Origin: JAPOUP01 sp965199865
GTDB lineage: Bacteria > Pseudomonadota > Alphaproteobacteria > Rhodobacterales > Rhodobacteraceae
Length of the DNA: 64,000 nucleotides
Direction: 5' to 3'
Assembly: GCA_965199865.1 (NCBI GenBank)
Contig: CBDATU010000011.1
Location: 496,001-560,000, forward strand
A program made the translations under genes and the position numbers. The first letter of the stretch is position 1. Each line of letters starts with the position of its first letter. Below are positions 1 through 8,410 of the stretch, piece by piece. Under the pieces are notes generated by a model. It ran no database searches. It was not told where the DNA came from and saw only the letters and a list, made by a program, of their open reading frames with translations.

Positions 1-55
1 GCTCAATCAGGCTGATGCCTTCCCGATGCGATTTACCCGGCGCTTTCCCTGTCAT
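1..55 (-). CDS. IS1595-family transposase, N-terminal fragment cut by window edge
   Basis: Only the first 18 codons are in the window. The translation begins MTGKAPGKSHREGISL, which I recognise as the conserved N-terminus of IS1595-type transposases, the part just before the zinc ribbon. The start is the ATG whose A is at 55, preceded at 5 to 6 bases by AGGGGA. The rest of the protein, including the DDE-type catalytic domain, lies outside the window, so I cannot say whether the element is intact. No terminal inverted repeat was recognised between here and the transketolase gene. Confidence 0.6.
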   Translation of the reverse strand, partial: MTGKAPGKSHREGISLIE

Positions 56-720
56 GACAATCCCCTGATTCGGTTTCTGGCATCAGCGTATAGCCTCAGT
101 GGATTTCAGTCAAGTATATAATCCCCAAAACAAGATATGGAAATGTGGAGCAAGCTCCAGGCAGATGCGGCCCAGAGTATTTTCATGCTGCAACCCTCCC
201 TTCGAAGGAATCGCTCACCCAGACATCCACTTCCACGCATCGGCGGCCAGAAAGCCTCCAGTGATTCCTTCAGGGGACCAGCCGCGTCCTCCATATACCG
301 CTCCGCAGCGCCTGATGAATCCCGCAGCCACGTTTCCGGCTCGCTTCACCCTACGGGCAGGACAAAGGCCCTCCGGGTCCTGAAGGCCCTGAAGGCGTTT
401 GCCGCAGATGGGTTTCCGGCAAACATCGCATGGACCCTCGAATGACGCCGGCCTAACCGGATCGGAACACCATCAGCGACGCCCCGGCACCCGATATTCC
501 CGCGAAGCAACGTCAGCCATACATTGGTACACAGGCCCAGATGCTGGATGAGGGCTGTATCCTGAGCAGACGTCCTGCGAAGGCGGATCGGGCGAGCTTC
601 CGGACGACACGCGGCACTGACGCCTACTCCTTGGGGAATGCGCCCTGTCCACGCTTGCACTTCGCCTTGACGCTGCTATCACGCATGGAAGACGCCCAAC
701 CAGCCCAAGGGATTCCTTCC
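56..720. other. Long non-coding stretch upstream of transketolase
   Basis: I see no convincing gene here. Reading frames of up to about 100 codons exist on both strands but they overlap each other, lack good ribosome binding sites and resemble no family I know. The stretch presumably holds the end of the IS1595 element and the promoter of the transketolase gene. Confidence 0.5.
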
Positions 721-2739
721 GTGGAGCTATCCAATCTTAAAGAAAGACATCCTGATCACTGGATGAGAGCTGCCGCGATCCGATCGCTTGCCATTGATGC
801 CGTCGCCGCTGCGAAATCAGGCCATACCGGCATGCCCATCGGTATGGCGGACGTGGCCACGGTGCTGTTCGAGAAGCATCTCAGGTTTGACGCCTCGGCA
901 CCGGACTGGCCTGACCGCGACAGATTCATTCTAAGCGCCGGCCATGGCTCGATGCTGCTATATTCACTGCTGCACCTGACCGGTTACGCGGACATGACGC
1001 TCGAACAGATCAGGAATTTCCGCCAGTGGAATTCCGTCACCGCCGGACATCCCGAATTCGGACATGCCATTGGAATCGAGACCACCACAGGCCCGCTTGG
1101 CCAGGGCCTCGCAAATTCGGTTGGCTTTGCGCTGGCCGAGGAGGTGCTGCGCGCCCGATACGGGTCGGCCATAGTGGATCACCGCACCTATGTCATCGCC
1201 GGTGACGGCTGCCTGATGGAGGGAGTGAGCCAGGAAGCCATCACCCTTGCCGGCCGGCAGCGCCTTGGACGGCTGACCGTGTTCTGGGATAACAACAACA
1301 TCACCATTGATGGCCATGTCGGCCTGGCGGACATCACTGACCAGATTTCCCGTTTCAGGGCGTCTGGATGGCATGTACAGGAAATCAACGGCCATGATCC
1401 TGAAGCCATCGAAAACGCGATCGGCACGGCCAGGGAAAGCGACAGGCCCTCCATGATCGCCTGCCGCACCCATATCGCCCTAGGTCATGCCGCGCAGGAT
1501 ACAGCCAAAGGCCATGGCGCACTCACCGACGCGGGCCAGAATGCCGAAGCCAAGAAGAACTATGGCTGGAACCAGGACGCCTTTACGATTCCCGACGACA
1601 TAAAGGCACAGTGGCAGGAGATCGGTCGCCGTGGCGTTGCCGATCGCCTGGCCTGGGAACAGCGGTTCGCTAAGCTTTCCAGACGACGTCAGGCCCAGTT
1701 TCGCCTTGAACAGGAAGGCGGCGTATCCAGGAGGCTCGCCCCCGCGATCCGACGCCTCAAGGCCGGTCTATCCGAAACCGCACCAAAGCTCGCCACCCGC
1801 TCCGCAAGCGAACGGGCACTGGAAGTCATCAACCGGATCATGGACGAGACCATCGGCGGTTCAGCTGACTTGACGGGCTCGAACAACACCAGGACGGAGA
1901 ATCTTGGGGTGCATACCCCGGAACAGCGAACCGGCCGCTACATTCACTATGGAATCCGCGAACACGGCATGGCCGCCGTCATGAACGGCATGGCATTGCA
2001 CGGAGGTGTCAAACCCTATGGTGGAACCTTCATGGTATTCGCCGACTATGCCAGAGCCGCAATGCGGCTTTCAGCGTTGATGGGCATCGCGCCGGTCTAT
2101 GTGATGACGCATGATTCCATCGGTCTCGGTGAGGACGGCCCAACCCACCAGCCAGTCGAGCATCTGTCGATGCTTCGCGCCACACCAAACATGGTCGTCA
2201 TCCGTCCTGCCGACGCGGTCGAGACCGCGGAAGCCTGGGAATCGGCACTTGGCCAAACCGGTCGCCCGACAGTGCTTTCGCTGACACGCCAGGGCCTGCC
2301 AACCGTTCGGATGGAGCACAGGATCAGAAACCTGACCGCACAGGGTGCCTATGTGCTTGCCGAAGCAACAGGAAAACGGCAGGCGATCCTGATCGCCACC
2401 GGCTCGGAAGTGTCCATCGCGCTTGACGCCCGCGAGATGCTGCAGGCGGAAGGAATCGGCACCCGGGTTGTATCAATGCCGTCATGGGAGCTGTTCGAGG
2501 AGCAGAACGATACCTATCGGAAGCGCATTCTTCCCAGCGGACCAGTAAGGGTCGGGATCGAGGCCGGGGTACGGCATGGCTGGGACCGCTGGCTACTGGG
2601 CGAACGCGGAAGCGAGGCTCGGTCGGGCTTCATCGGTATGTCCAGCTACGGAGCATCGGCTCCCTGCGAGGTCCTATTTGAGAAATTTGACATAACCGCC
2701 GGGGCCGTGGCGCAAAAGGTCCGCGAACTGCTTGGCTGA
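721..2739 (+). CDS. tkt: Transketolase
   Basis: Thiamine diphosphate enzyme that moves two-carbon ketol units between sugar phosphates in the non-oxidative pentose phosphate pathway; cytosolic. The 672-residue product has the usual length. The N-terminal pyrophosphate domain carries GHGSMLLYSL and the cofactor motif GDGCLMEG (about residue 160) followed by NNN about 25 to 30 residues on. The pyrimidine-binding domain carries GGSADLTGSN (about 378) and GIREHGM (about 410) with the catalytic Glu. I chose the GTG at 721 because AAGGGA lies 8 bases upstream and the resulting N-terminus (LKERHPDHW) fits alphaproteobacterial transketolases; the frame stays open upstream to 541, with another ATG at 685. 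The GAPDH gene follows after 56 bases on the same strand and is probably cotranscribed. Confidence 0.95.
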   Translation: MELSNLKERHPDHWMRAAAIRSLAIDAVAAAKSGHTGMPIGMADVATVLFEKHLRFDASAPDWPDRDRFILSAGHGSMLLYSLLHLTGYADMTLEQIRNFRQWNSVTAGHPEFGHAIGIETTTGPLGQGLANSVGFALAEEVLRARYGSAIVDHRTYVIAGDGCLMEGVSQEAITLAGRQRLGRLTVFWDNNNITIDGHVGLADITDQISRFRASGWHVQEINGHDPEAIENAIGTARESDRPSMIACRTHIALGHAAQDTAKGHGALTDAGQNAEAKKNYGWNQDAFTIPDDIKAQWQEIGRRGVADRLAWEQRFAKLSRRRQAQFRLEQEGGVSRRLAPAIRRLKAGLSETAPKLATRSASERALEVINRIMDETIGGSADLTGSNNTRTENLGVHTPEQRTGRYIHYGIREHGMAAVMNGMALHGGVKPYGGTFMVFADYARAAMRLSALMGIAPVYVMTHDSIGLGEDGPTHQPVEHLSMLRATPNMVVIRPADAVETAEAWESALGQTGRPTVLSLTRQGLPTVRMEHRIRNLTAQGAYVLAEATGKRQAILIATGSEVSIALDAREMLQAEGIGTRVVSMPSWELFEEQNDTYRKRILPSGPVRVGIEAGVRHGWDRWLLGERGSEARSGFIGMSSYGASAPCEVLFEKFDITAGAVAQKVRELLG

Positions 2740-2795
2740 TGCGATCCGACGGAGCGCGTCCCAGAACAGACACATCAGAGTAAGGAGAAAGGCAA

Positions 2796-3797
2796 ATGGC
2801 TGTCAGGGTCGCCATCAACGGGTTTGGGCGAATTGGACGAAACGTGCTGCGCGCGATCATTGAATCGGGACGAACGGATATCGAGGTGTTGGCGGTCAAT
2901 GACCTCGCGCCCGCCGAAACCAATGCGCATCTCCTGCGTTATGACAGCGTTCACGGGCGGTTTCCGACCGAGGTGCGGGCCACGGAGAACATGATGGATG
3001 TCGGCAGGGGTCCGATCCGGGTGACTGCCATGCGCAATCCCGCCGACCTTCCCTGGGAAGATGTCGATGTGGTTATGGAATGCACCGGTATCTTCACGTC
3101 CAGGGAAGCATGCGAGGCGCATCTTGAAAACGGATCGTCCCGAGTGCTGATCTCAGCTCCGGGCAAAAACTCTGACAAGACCATCGTTTACGGCGTGAAT
3201 GACAAGGTTCTGACAGCCAAGGACATAATCGTCTCCAACGCGTCCTGTACCACCAACTGCCTCAGCCCCGTCGCCAAGGTTCTGAACGACTCCGTCGGTA
3301 TCGTGAAAGGTTTCATGACGACGATACACAGCTATACCGGCGACCAGCCGACGCTGGATACGATGCACAAGGATCTCTATCGTGCCCGGGCTGCCTCAAT
3401 GTCGATGATTCCCACCTCAACCGGGGCGGCCCAGGCGGTTTCGCTGGTGCTGCCGGAACTTGAAGGCAGGCTTGACGGAGTCGCGATCCGGGTTCCCACC
3501 CCAAATGTTTCAGTTGTCGACCTGACTTTCGAGGCGGCACGGCCTACGACGCCCGAAGAGATCAATGATGCCATCCGCGTCGCCGCGGATGGATCCCTGA
3601 ACGGCATATTGGGTTACACCAGCGAGAAGCTGGTGTCTGTGGATTTCAACCATGATCCGCATTCTTCGGTGTTCCATATGGACCAGACCAAGGTCATGGA
3701 GGGCACGCTTTGCCGTATCCTGAGCTGGTATGACAATGAATGGGGTTTCTCGAACAGAATGAGCGACACTGCGGTGGCAATGGGTCGGCTGATCTGA
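2796..3797 (+). CDS. gap: Glyceraldehyde-3-phosphate dehydrogenase, type I
   Basis: Oxidises and phosphorylates glyceraldehyde 3-phosphate to 1,3-bisphosphoglycerate with NAD(P) in central carbon metabolism. The product of 333 residues has the N-terminal Rossmann motif INGFGRIGR and the active-site block SNASCTTNCLSP with the catalytic Cys at about residue 151. The C-terminal NEWGFSNRM segment is present. The ATG at 2796 is preceded by a strong AAGGAGAAAGG site. It follows transketolase on the same strand, a common pairing in alphaproteobacteria. The gene ends facing coaD, and a hairpin lies between the two. Confidence 0.96.
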   Translation: MAVRVAINGFGRIGRNVLRAIIESGRTDIEVLAVNDLAPAETNAHLLRYDSVHGRFPTEVRATENMMDVGRGPIRVTAMRNPADLPWEDVDVVMECTGIFTSREACEAHLENGSSRVLISAPGKNSDKTIVYGVNDKVLTAKDIIVSNASCTTNCLSPVAKVLNDSVGIVKGFMTTIHSYTGDQPTLDTMHKDLYRARAASMSMIPTSTGAAQAVSLVLPELEGRLDGVAIRVPTPNVSVVDLTFEAARPTTPEEINDAIRVAADGSLNGILGYTSEKLVSVDFNHDPHSSVFHMDQTKVMEGTLCRILSWYDNEWGFSNRMSDTAVAMGRLI

Positions 3798-3854
3798 CCA
3801 GGCGGTTGCGGTTTCGTGGAGTCTGGCCGAGCCAGATTCAGAAGCCTGCCTGAA

Positions 3855-3879
3855 CAGGGACGCTCACGGGGAGTCCCTG
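3855..3879. terminator. Hairpin between convergent gap and coaD
   Basis: The arms CAGGGAC and GTCCCTG (7 bp) enclose an 11-base loop, directly between the 3' ends of two converging genes. There is no clear T run on either strand, so a bidirectional terminator is an inference from position. Confidence 0.4.
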
Positions 3880-3884
3880 AACGG

Positions 3885-4370
3885 TCAGCCAAACTTGCGG
3901 GCGAGCGCGTTCTGCACCGCTGGCGTCACGAATTTGGAAACATCGCCGCCCAGACGTGCGATCTCCTTAACCAGTTTTGACGCGATCGACTGGTATTTTA
4001 TGTCAGCCATGAGAAAGACGGTTTCGGTCGTGTCGTCCATCATGCGGTTCATGCCGACCATCTGGTATTCATATTCGAAATCCGCCACCGCTCGTAGACC
4101 ACGGACAATCACCTTCGAACCCGTATCGCGGGCGCAGTCGACCAGGAGGTTTTCGAAAGGATGCACGACGATCTCGGTATCCGGAGTCAGATCGGCGCAT
4201 TCCGCCTCAACCATCGCGACACGCTCGTCGAGATCGAACAGAGGTGATTTGTCGCGGTTGATCGAAACCCCTATCACCAGGCGGTCAAACAGCTGGCAGG
4301 CCCTCTCAATGATATCGAGATGCCCAAGTGTCAGCGGATCGAAAGTTCCGGCATAGAGTCCGGTTCGCAT
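3885..4370 (-). CDS. coaD: Pantetheine-phosphate adenylyltransferase
   Basis: Adenylates 4'-phosphopantetheine to dephospho-CoA, the penultimate step of coenzyme A synthesis. The 161-residue product has the nucleotidyltransferase opening YAGTFDPLTLGHLDII with the T/HxGH signature. The internal GLRAVADFEYEYQM block and the KLVKEIA segment near the C-terminus are typical of CoaD. Length and N-terminus match the family closely. It lies about 170 bases downstream of the CBS-domain gene on the same strand and converges on gap. Confidence 0.95.
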   Translation of the reverse strand: MRTGLYAGTFDPLTLGHLDIIERACQLFDRLVIGVSINRDKSPLFDLDERVAMVEAECADLTPDTEIVVHPFENLLVDCARDTGSKVIVRGLRAVADFEYEYQMVGMNRMMDDTTETVFLMADIKYQSIASKLVKEIARLGGDVSKFVTPAVQNALARKFG

Positions 4371-4540
4371 GGGTTTCTCCCTTCAACTTCATGGCACCGC
4401 AGCGATATCGCCAGAGCGGATGAAAGCTATGGCGTTTCCCGCCAGCCCTCCTCGTCCCCACAACGTGAAAGTACGGCGAAGGCCCCGTCCTATGTCAGTT
4501 CGTTCACTCCTGGCGCAAGGCCTTTCCAAAACGGTGGTGT

Positions 4541-4975
4541 TCAGTGACCCATGATCATGCCCTGCAGAGCCTCTGTCTCCATCGACAGTTCAGCGAGGCG
4601 CGCCTTTACCACATCGCCGATTGTAATGAGCCCCACCATCTCGCCACCTTCCAAAACCGGCATGTGCCGGAAGCGCCCCTCGGTCATGACGGACAGCACC
4701 TTATCGGCCGTATCGTCACGGGCGCATCCTACCGGATCCTTTGTCATCAGCGCCTCAACACTGTCCCGCATGCAGGCAGTGCCGCGCTGTCCCAATTCGC
4801 GCACGATGTCCCGTTCGGAGAGAATGCCTAGGGGCGTTGTTCCATCGCGGGACACGATCAATGCACCAATTCGCTTTCTGGACAACAGTTCTGCCGCAGT
4901 GCTGACACTCGAATCTGGCTCGATGTAGATGACGCCGCTTTCGGGTTTCGACTTGAGAATCTGGTGTACAAGCAT
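4541..4975 (-). CDS. CBS-domain protein (two CBS motifs)
   Basis: The product of about 144 residues consists almost wholly of a tandem CBS pair: the first has SRDGTTPLGILSERDIVREL, the second VLEGGEMVGLITIGDV. Stand-alone CBS pairs bind adenine nucleotides or similar ligands and usually act as regulators; the partner is not shown by the context. The frame can be extended to a TTG at 5005, but the ATG at 4975 has GGGAG 8 bases upstream and is the better start. Such 140 to 145 residue proteins are common in alphaproteobacteria. Confidence 0.88.
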   Translation of the reverse strand: MLVHQILKSKPESGVIYIEPDSSVSTAAELLSRKRIGALIVSRDGTTPLGILSERDIVRELGQRGTACMRDSVEALMTKDPVGCARDDTADKVLSVMTEGRFRHMPVLEGGEMVGLITIGDVVKARLAELSMETEALQGMIMGH

Positions 4976-5087
4976 CCACTGTGCTCCCGTATCGACCTGT
5001 TTCAATCACCCTAGACTTTCCCTTTGTCTTGCCTGAGTCAAGCCGCAGAGCGGTTTCGGAACGCTTCACGCATGGAAGGACATGGCT

Positions 5088-5599
5088 TCAGAAATCTGGA
5101 CCGTCCCAGTTTATCCGGGTGCAAATGGCAGCCAGAGCATCCCTGTCCATTCGACCGAGAATATCCCGGGCACCGCGTGGAAACCGCCTCCGCAGCTCGG
5201 CCGCTTCATTTGGCGGCGGAGATGCCACCACAGTGAACCCCCACCTTCCTCCCGGTGCGGATCCAGACGTAGATCCATGTCCGCCCGCCTTCGCGGATTC
5301 TCCTGCCGAAGCCGCGCTGAAATCCGTTCCGCCTTCAGCCCTTCTCACACTTCGCCAGCAGTTCCAGCGTCATTTTCCCGGGAGCCGGCGACTCTTGTCG
5401 CCGCCGTTACTTCCACGATTCCACCAAAGGCGCTGCATCCCGGCTGCCACGGGATGGCCCTGTTCGAACGGCCGTCATTCATCACCACGCTAGTCTGGCA
5501 GCCCGGATCCCTGATCGAGCGATGAAATCCGGATGGCCTGGCAATCACCTCTGACCATCTCCGGGGCTGTCGTGGCCACCGGGCCGATCGGCGTCATCC
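5088..5599 (-). pseudogene. Decayed IS30-family transposase (relic copy 1)
   Basis: The translation near 5548 aligns without gaps to the IS30 N-terminus found intact at 24294: shared residues are GxH, CQ, G, S, A and G at identical spacing. The segment near 5130-5230 reads LRRRFPRGARDILGRMDRDA and continues ALAAICTRIN, which matches the IS30 C-terminal LRRxFPKGTDF...ALAA...RIN region. The two ends are only about 460 bases apart, where an intact transposase needs about 1 kb, so the middle is deleted and frames are broken. The upstream segment 5560-5599 is shared with relics at 24316-24356 and 29670-29709. Confidence 0.6.
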
Positions 5600-5754
5600 G
5601 CCCGCACGGCTGGACTCACATACCGCGGACAATGCACCTCATATTCGCACAGAGGTCTGGTGAATGTGGTTTGGATCAATATAAGTGGACGTGGCGATGA
5701 GCCGGCGCATCAGATCACGCCTCAAAGCCGGAAACTGAAGCATAGGGGAATGCG

Positions 5755-6789
5755 ATGCGCGCTGCGGTGGTCAGAAATTTCAGCGAAGATCTTTCCATCG
5801 AAACGGTTTCGGATCCGACCTGTCCGGAAAATGGGGTCATTCTGGAAGTGGCAGCCTGCGGTGTCTGCCGCTCTGACTATCACGGTTGGGTCGGCAAACA
5901 TCCTCGGGTTGAGAATGGCTCGATTCTGGGCCACGAATATTGCGGCACTGTGGTCGAGGCTGGCCCGCAGGCGAAGCACAGGGTTGGAGACCGGCTCATT
6001 GCCCCGTTTATTCTAGGCTGCGGTAGCTGTTCGGCCTGTCAGACAGGCGTATCAAACACCTGTGAGCACCAAATCGTTCCCGGATTTGGCTGGCCGGGGG
6101 CGTATGCCGAATACGTAGCCGCCCCATTTGATCACAACCTCGTTCACCTTCCTGACACGATGGCGCCAGCGCTGGCTGCTGGCCTGGGGTGCCGGGTAAC
6201 AACGGCATGGCACGCGCTCACCGACCGCGCCAATGTGAAGGCTGGTGAATGGGTCGCGGTTCACGGAACCGGCGGGATCGGGCTGGCCACCCTGCTGTTG
6301 GCGAAGATGCTTGGTGCCCAGGTCGTGGTCGTCGATATAGTCCAGGAGAAGCTGACGCATGCCAGAATGCATGGGGCCGATGCGACGGTAAATGCTGTGG
6401 AAACGGATGCCGCCGCAGCCATCCGCGAAATCACCGGTGGTGGTGCACAGGTCTCCATCGAAGCCCTCGGGATCGAAGCGACCACCAATGCTTCCATCGA
6501 ATGTCTGGCGGTACTTGGTCGCCATGTGCATGTTGGCATGCCCTCAGGTAGCGGGGAGATGCAGGTCAATATGCGGGCGATCTACACCAAGCAGCTCGCG
6601 TTCTATGGCACTCGCGGAATGCCTGCATGGAAATATCCGTCACTGCTTGGAATGATCAGACGTGGCGATGTTGACATCAGCCCCATGGTTGCCAGGGAAA
6701 TCCCATTGTCAGCTGCCAGCGCCGAACTCCGGGCCATGTCAGGACCGACACCACCGGGTACGGCGGTGATAACGGATTTGAAGCGATAG
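5755..6789 (+). CDS. Zinc-dependent alcohol dehydrogenase family protein
   Basis: Medium-chain dehydrogenase/reductase of 344 residues. Visible features are the catalytic zinc site (CGVCRSDYHGW and GHEYCG), the four structural zinc cysteines in GCGSCSACQTGVSNTC, and the nucleotide-binding GTGGIGLATLLLAKMLGA followed by an acidic VVDI that suggests NAD. The substrate cannot be read from the sequence. AGGGG lies just before the ATG at 5755. It stands alone: a decayed IS30 lies upstream, and a 215-base gap separates it from the respiratory complex downstream. Confidence 0.88.
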   Translation: MRAAVVRNFSEDLSIETVSDPTCPENGVILEVAACGVCRSDYHGWVGKHPRVENGSILGHEYCGTVVEAGPQAKHRVGDRLIAPFILGCGSCSACQTGVSNTCEHQIVPGFGWPGAYAEYVAAPFDHNLVHLPDTMAPALAAGLGCRVTTAWHALTDRANVKAGEWVAVHGTGGIGLATLLLAKMLGAQVVVVDIVQEKLTHARMHGADATVNAVETDAAAAIREITGGGAQVSIEALGIEATTNASIECLAVLGRHVHVGMPSGSGEMQVNMRAIYTKQLAFYGTRGMPAWKYPSLLGMIRRGDVDISPMVAREIPLSAASAELRAMSGPTPPGTAVITDLKR

Positions 6790-7004
6790 GCCCTTCTCCC
6801 GGGATCAACGCTTTGACACCCCGAATACCGCACGGCAAAGGGTTTGAGGACCACCCTGGCATAACCAACGATGACAGCATGTGAAGGTAGTGCGATCTGT
6901 AGCCATCGCTTACAAAAAAATGAAGAATTTATGGCGTTCATATAGTGATTCTGTCGACTATGCTGCATTGCGAAGATTGCCGTGAATGGATCTAGCGGGT
7001 TAGA

Positions 7005-7724
7005 ATGACGTCAACACACCATATGGTGACGATCCTACGTGGGAGCGACGCGAATTCCGTTCGGCAGGTGTTCGAGGTGCCCGCCTATGGGAATCAGACC
7101 GTTCTCGATGTCGTGTCCTGGATACAGCAGAACATCGATCCAACACTGAGCTATCGTTTCGCCTGCCGGGTCGGCATGTGCGGATCCTGTGCGATGATGG
7201 TCAATGACGTACCGCGCTGGACCTGCCGGACCCATATCTCGAAAGTGCTCGACGGAAACGAAGTCACCGTTGGACCGCTGCGCAATCTGCCGATCATCAA
7301 GGATCTTGCGGTGGATATGGACCCGTTCTTCGACAGATGGGTTGCGGCGGAAGGCGTCCACCACGGTGGATTGACCCGTGATGACCCGATCGTCCCCGTG
7401 GACCAGGCAGGCCCAGCGCGGGCTCAGGCGGATGCGGGGATAGAGTGCATCAACTGTTCGGTCTGTTATGCAGCCTGCGATACGGTCACGAGCAACCCGG
7501 AATACCTGGGCCCAGCAGCCCTGCAGCGAGCCTGGACGCTGCTGAACGATGCCAGGGACGAAGGCCGCGAAGCCATTCTGGACGCGGTATCTGGCACAGA
7601 TGGGTGCCATAACTGCCATTCGATGGGGTCGTGCACGGCCTATTGTCCCAACGAACTGGATCCAATGTCGGCCATAGCAGGCCTGAAACACGAGACCGCC
7701 AAATCCTTCTTCGGAAGGAGGTAA
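7005..7724 (+). CDS. Succinate dehydrogenase/fumarate reductase iron-sulfur subunit
   Basis: Electron-transfer subunit of a membrane succinate:quinone or quinol:fumarate oxidoreductase, 239 residues. The N-terminal ferredoxin domain has CRVGMCGSC (about residue 55) and a further Cys in RWTCRTH for the [2Fe-2S] cluster. The C-terminal domain has CINCSVCYAAC (about 148) and CHNCHSMGSCTAYCP (about 201) for the [4Fe-4S] and [3Fe-4S] clusters. It is the first gene of a tightly packed B-C-D-A set; its TAA overlaps the region of the next start. Sequence and gene order differ from the standard sdhCDAB operon. Confidence 0.88.
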   Translation: MTSTHHMVTILRGSDANSVRQVFEVPAYGNQTVLDVVSWIQQNIDPTLSYRFACRVGMCGSCAMMVNDVPRWTCRTHISKVLDGNEVTVGPLRNLPIIKDLAVDMDPFFDRWVAAEGVHHGGLTRDDPIVPVDQAGPARAQADAGIECINCSVCYAACDTVTSNPEYLGPAALQRAWTLLNDARDEGREAILDAVSGTDGCHNCHSMGSCTAYCPNELDPMSAIAGLKHETAKSFFGRR

Positions 7725-7726
7725 TG

Positions 7727-8059
7727 ATGCTGAACCTGCGTCTTTACATGCTGCAGAGAATCACTGCGCTGCTGATGGCCCCGCTGGTTCTGGGACATCT
7801 TGTCCTGATGATCTATGCGATCCAGGGCGGGTTGAGCACGTCGGAAATCCTGGGCAGAACACAGGGTTCGGCGCTTTGGTTCCTGTTCTATGGCATCTTT
7901 GTAGTCGCGGTCTCCATCCACGGCGCTATTGGACTTCGCGTGGTTGCCTTCGAATGGGGTGGTCTGAAAGGTTGGCCGCTGGACGCCTTCATGTGGGTCG
8001 TCGGACTGGGCCTTTTTGCGTTGGGAGCACGCGCCGTCTGGGCCGTGACCTATGCATGA
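7727..8059 (+). CDS. SDH/FRD membrane anchor, SdhC-like
   Basis: Membrane anchor of about 110 residues with three hydrophobic segments (about residues 12-33, 48-72, 85-107). A histidine sits in segment 1 (GHLV, residue 24) and another in segment 2 (SIHGAIGLR, residue 65), candidate ligands for haem b. Two ATGs occur at 7724 and 7727; the second has GGAAGGAGG at proper spacing, so I prefer it. The gene abuts the iron-sulfur subunit and overlaps the next gene by ATGA. Assignment as SdhC rather than SdhD is by position only. Confidence 0.8.
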   Translation: MLNLRLYMLQRITALLMAPLVLGHLVLMIYAIQGGLSTSEILGRTQGSALWFLFYGIFVVAVSIHGAIGLRVVAFEWGGLKGWPLDAFMWVVGLGLFALGARAVWAVTYA

Positions 8060-8409
8060 AGACGGTAAGGAAGGTCACAGCGCGGGCACACCCGCTTTGG
8101 CTGGCCTACGCGCTGCACCGGCTGTCAGGGATCGGTCTGGCATTGTTTCTGCCATTGCACTTCTGGGTTCTGGCCATGGCGGTAACGGATCCACTGCGCC
8201 TTGATGGGTTCCTGAGCATGACTGAGGCGGGCGTGGTGAAACTGGCTGAATTCGGCCTGGTGTTTCTGCTCGCCGTGCACATGTTCGGCGGAATCCGGCT
8301 GATGGCGCTGGAATGGCTGCCCTGGCGACCGGCCCAGAAGACCCTGGCAGCGGGGGCCACTGCGGTTTCTTTCCTGATCGCCTGCCTCTTCTTTCTGAAG
8401 GCGATGTGA
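8056..8409 (+). CDS. SDH/FRD membrane anchor, SdhD-like
   Basis: Second anchor subunit, 117 residues, starting in an ATGA overlap with the preceding gene. Three hydrophobic segments are visible (about 23-43, 60-85, 95-115). Histidines lie in segment 1 (PLHFW, residue 35) and in segment 2 (AVHMFGGIR, residue 75), matching the arrangement in the first anchor. The HRLSG motif near residue 21 is typical of SDH cytochrome b subunits. With the first anchor it gives four well-spaced membrane histidines, enough for two bis-His haems. Confidence 0.8.
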   Translation: MKTVRKVTARAHPLWLAYALHRLSGIGLALFLPLHFWVLAMAVTDPLRLDGFLSMTEAGVVKLAEFGLVFLLAVHMFGGIRLMALEWLPWRPAQKTLAAGATAVSFLIACLFFLKAM

Positions 8410-8410
8410 C

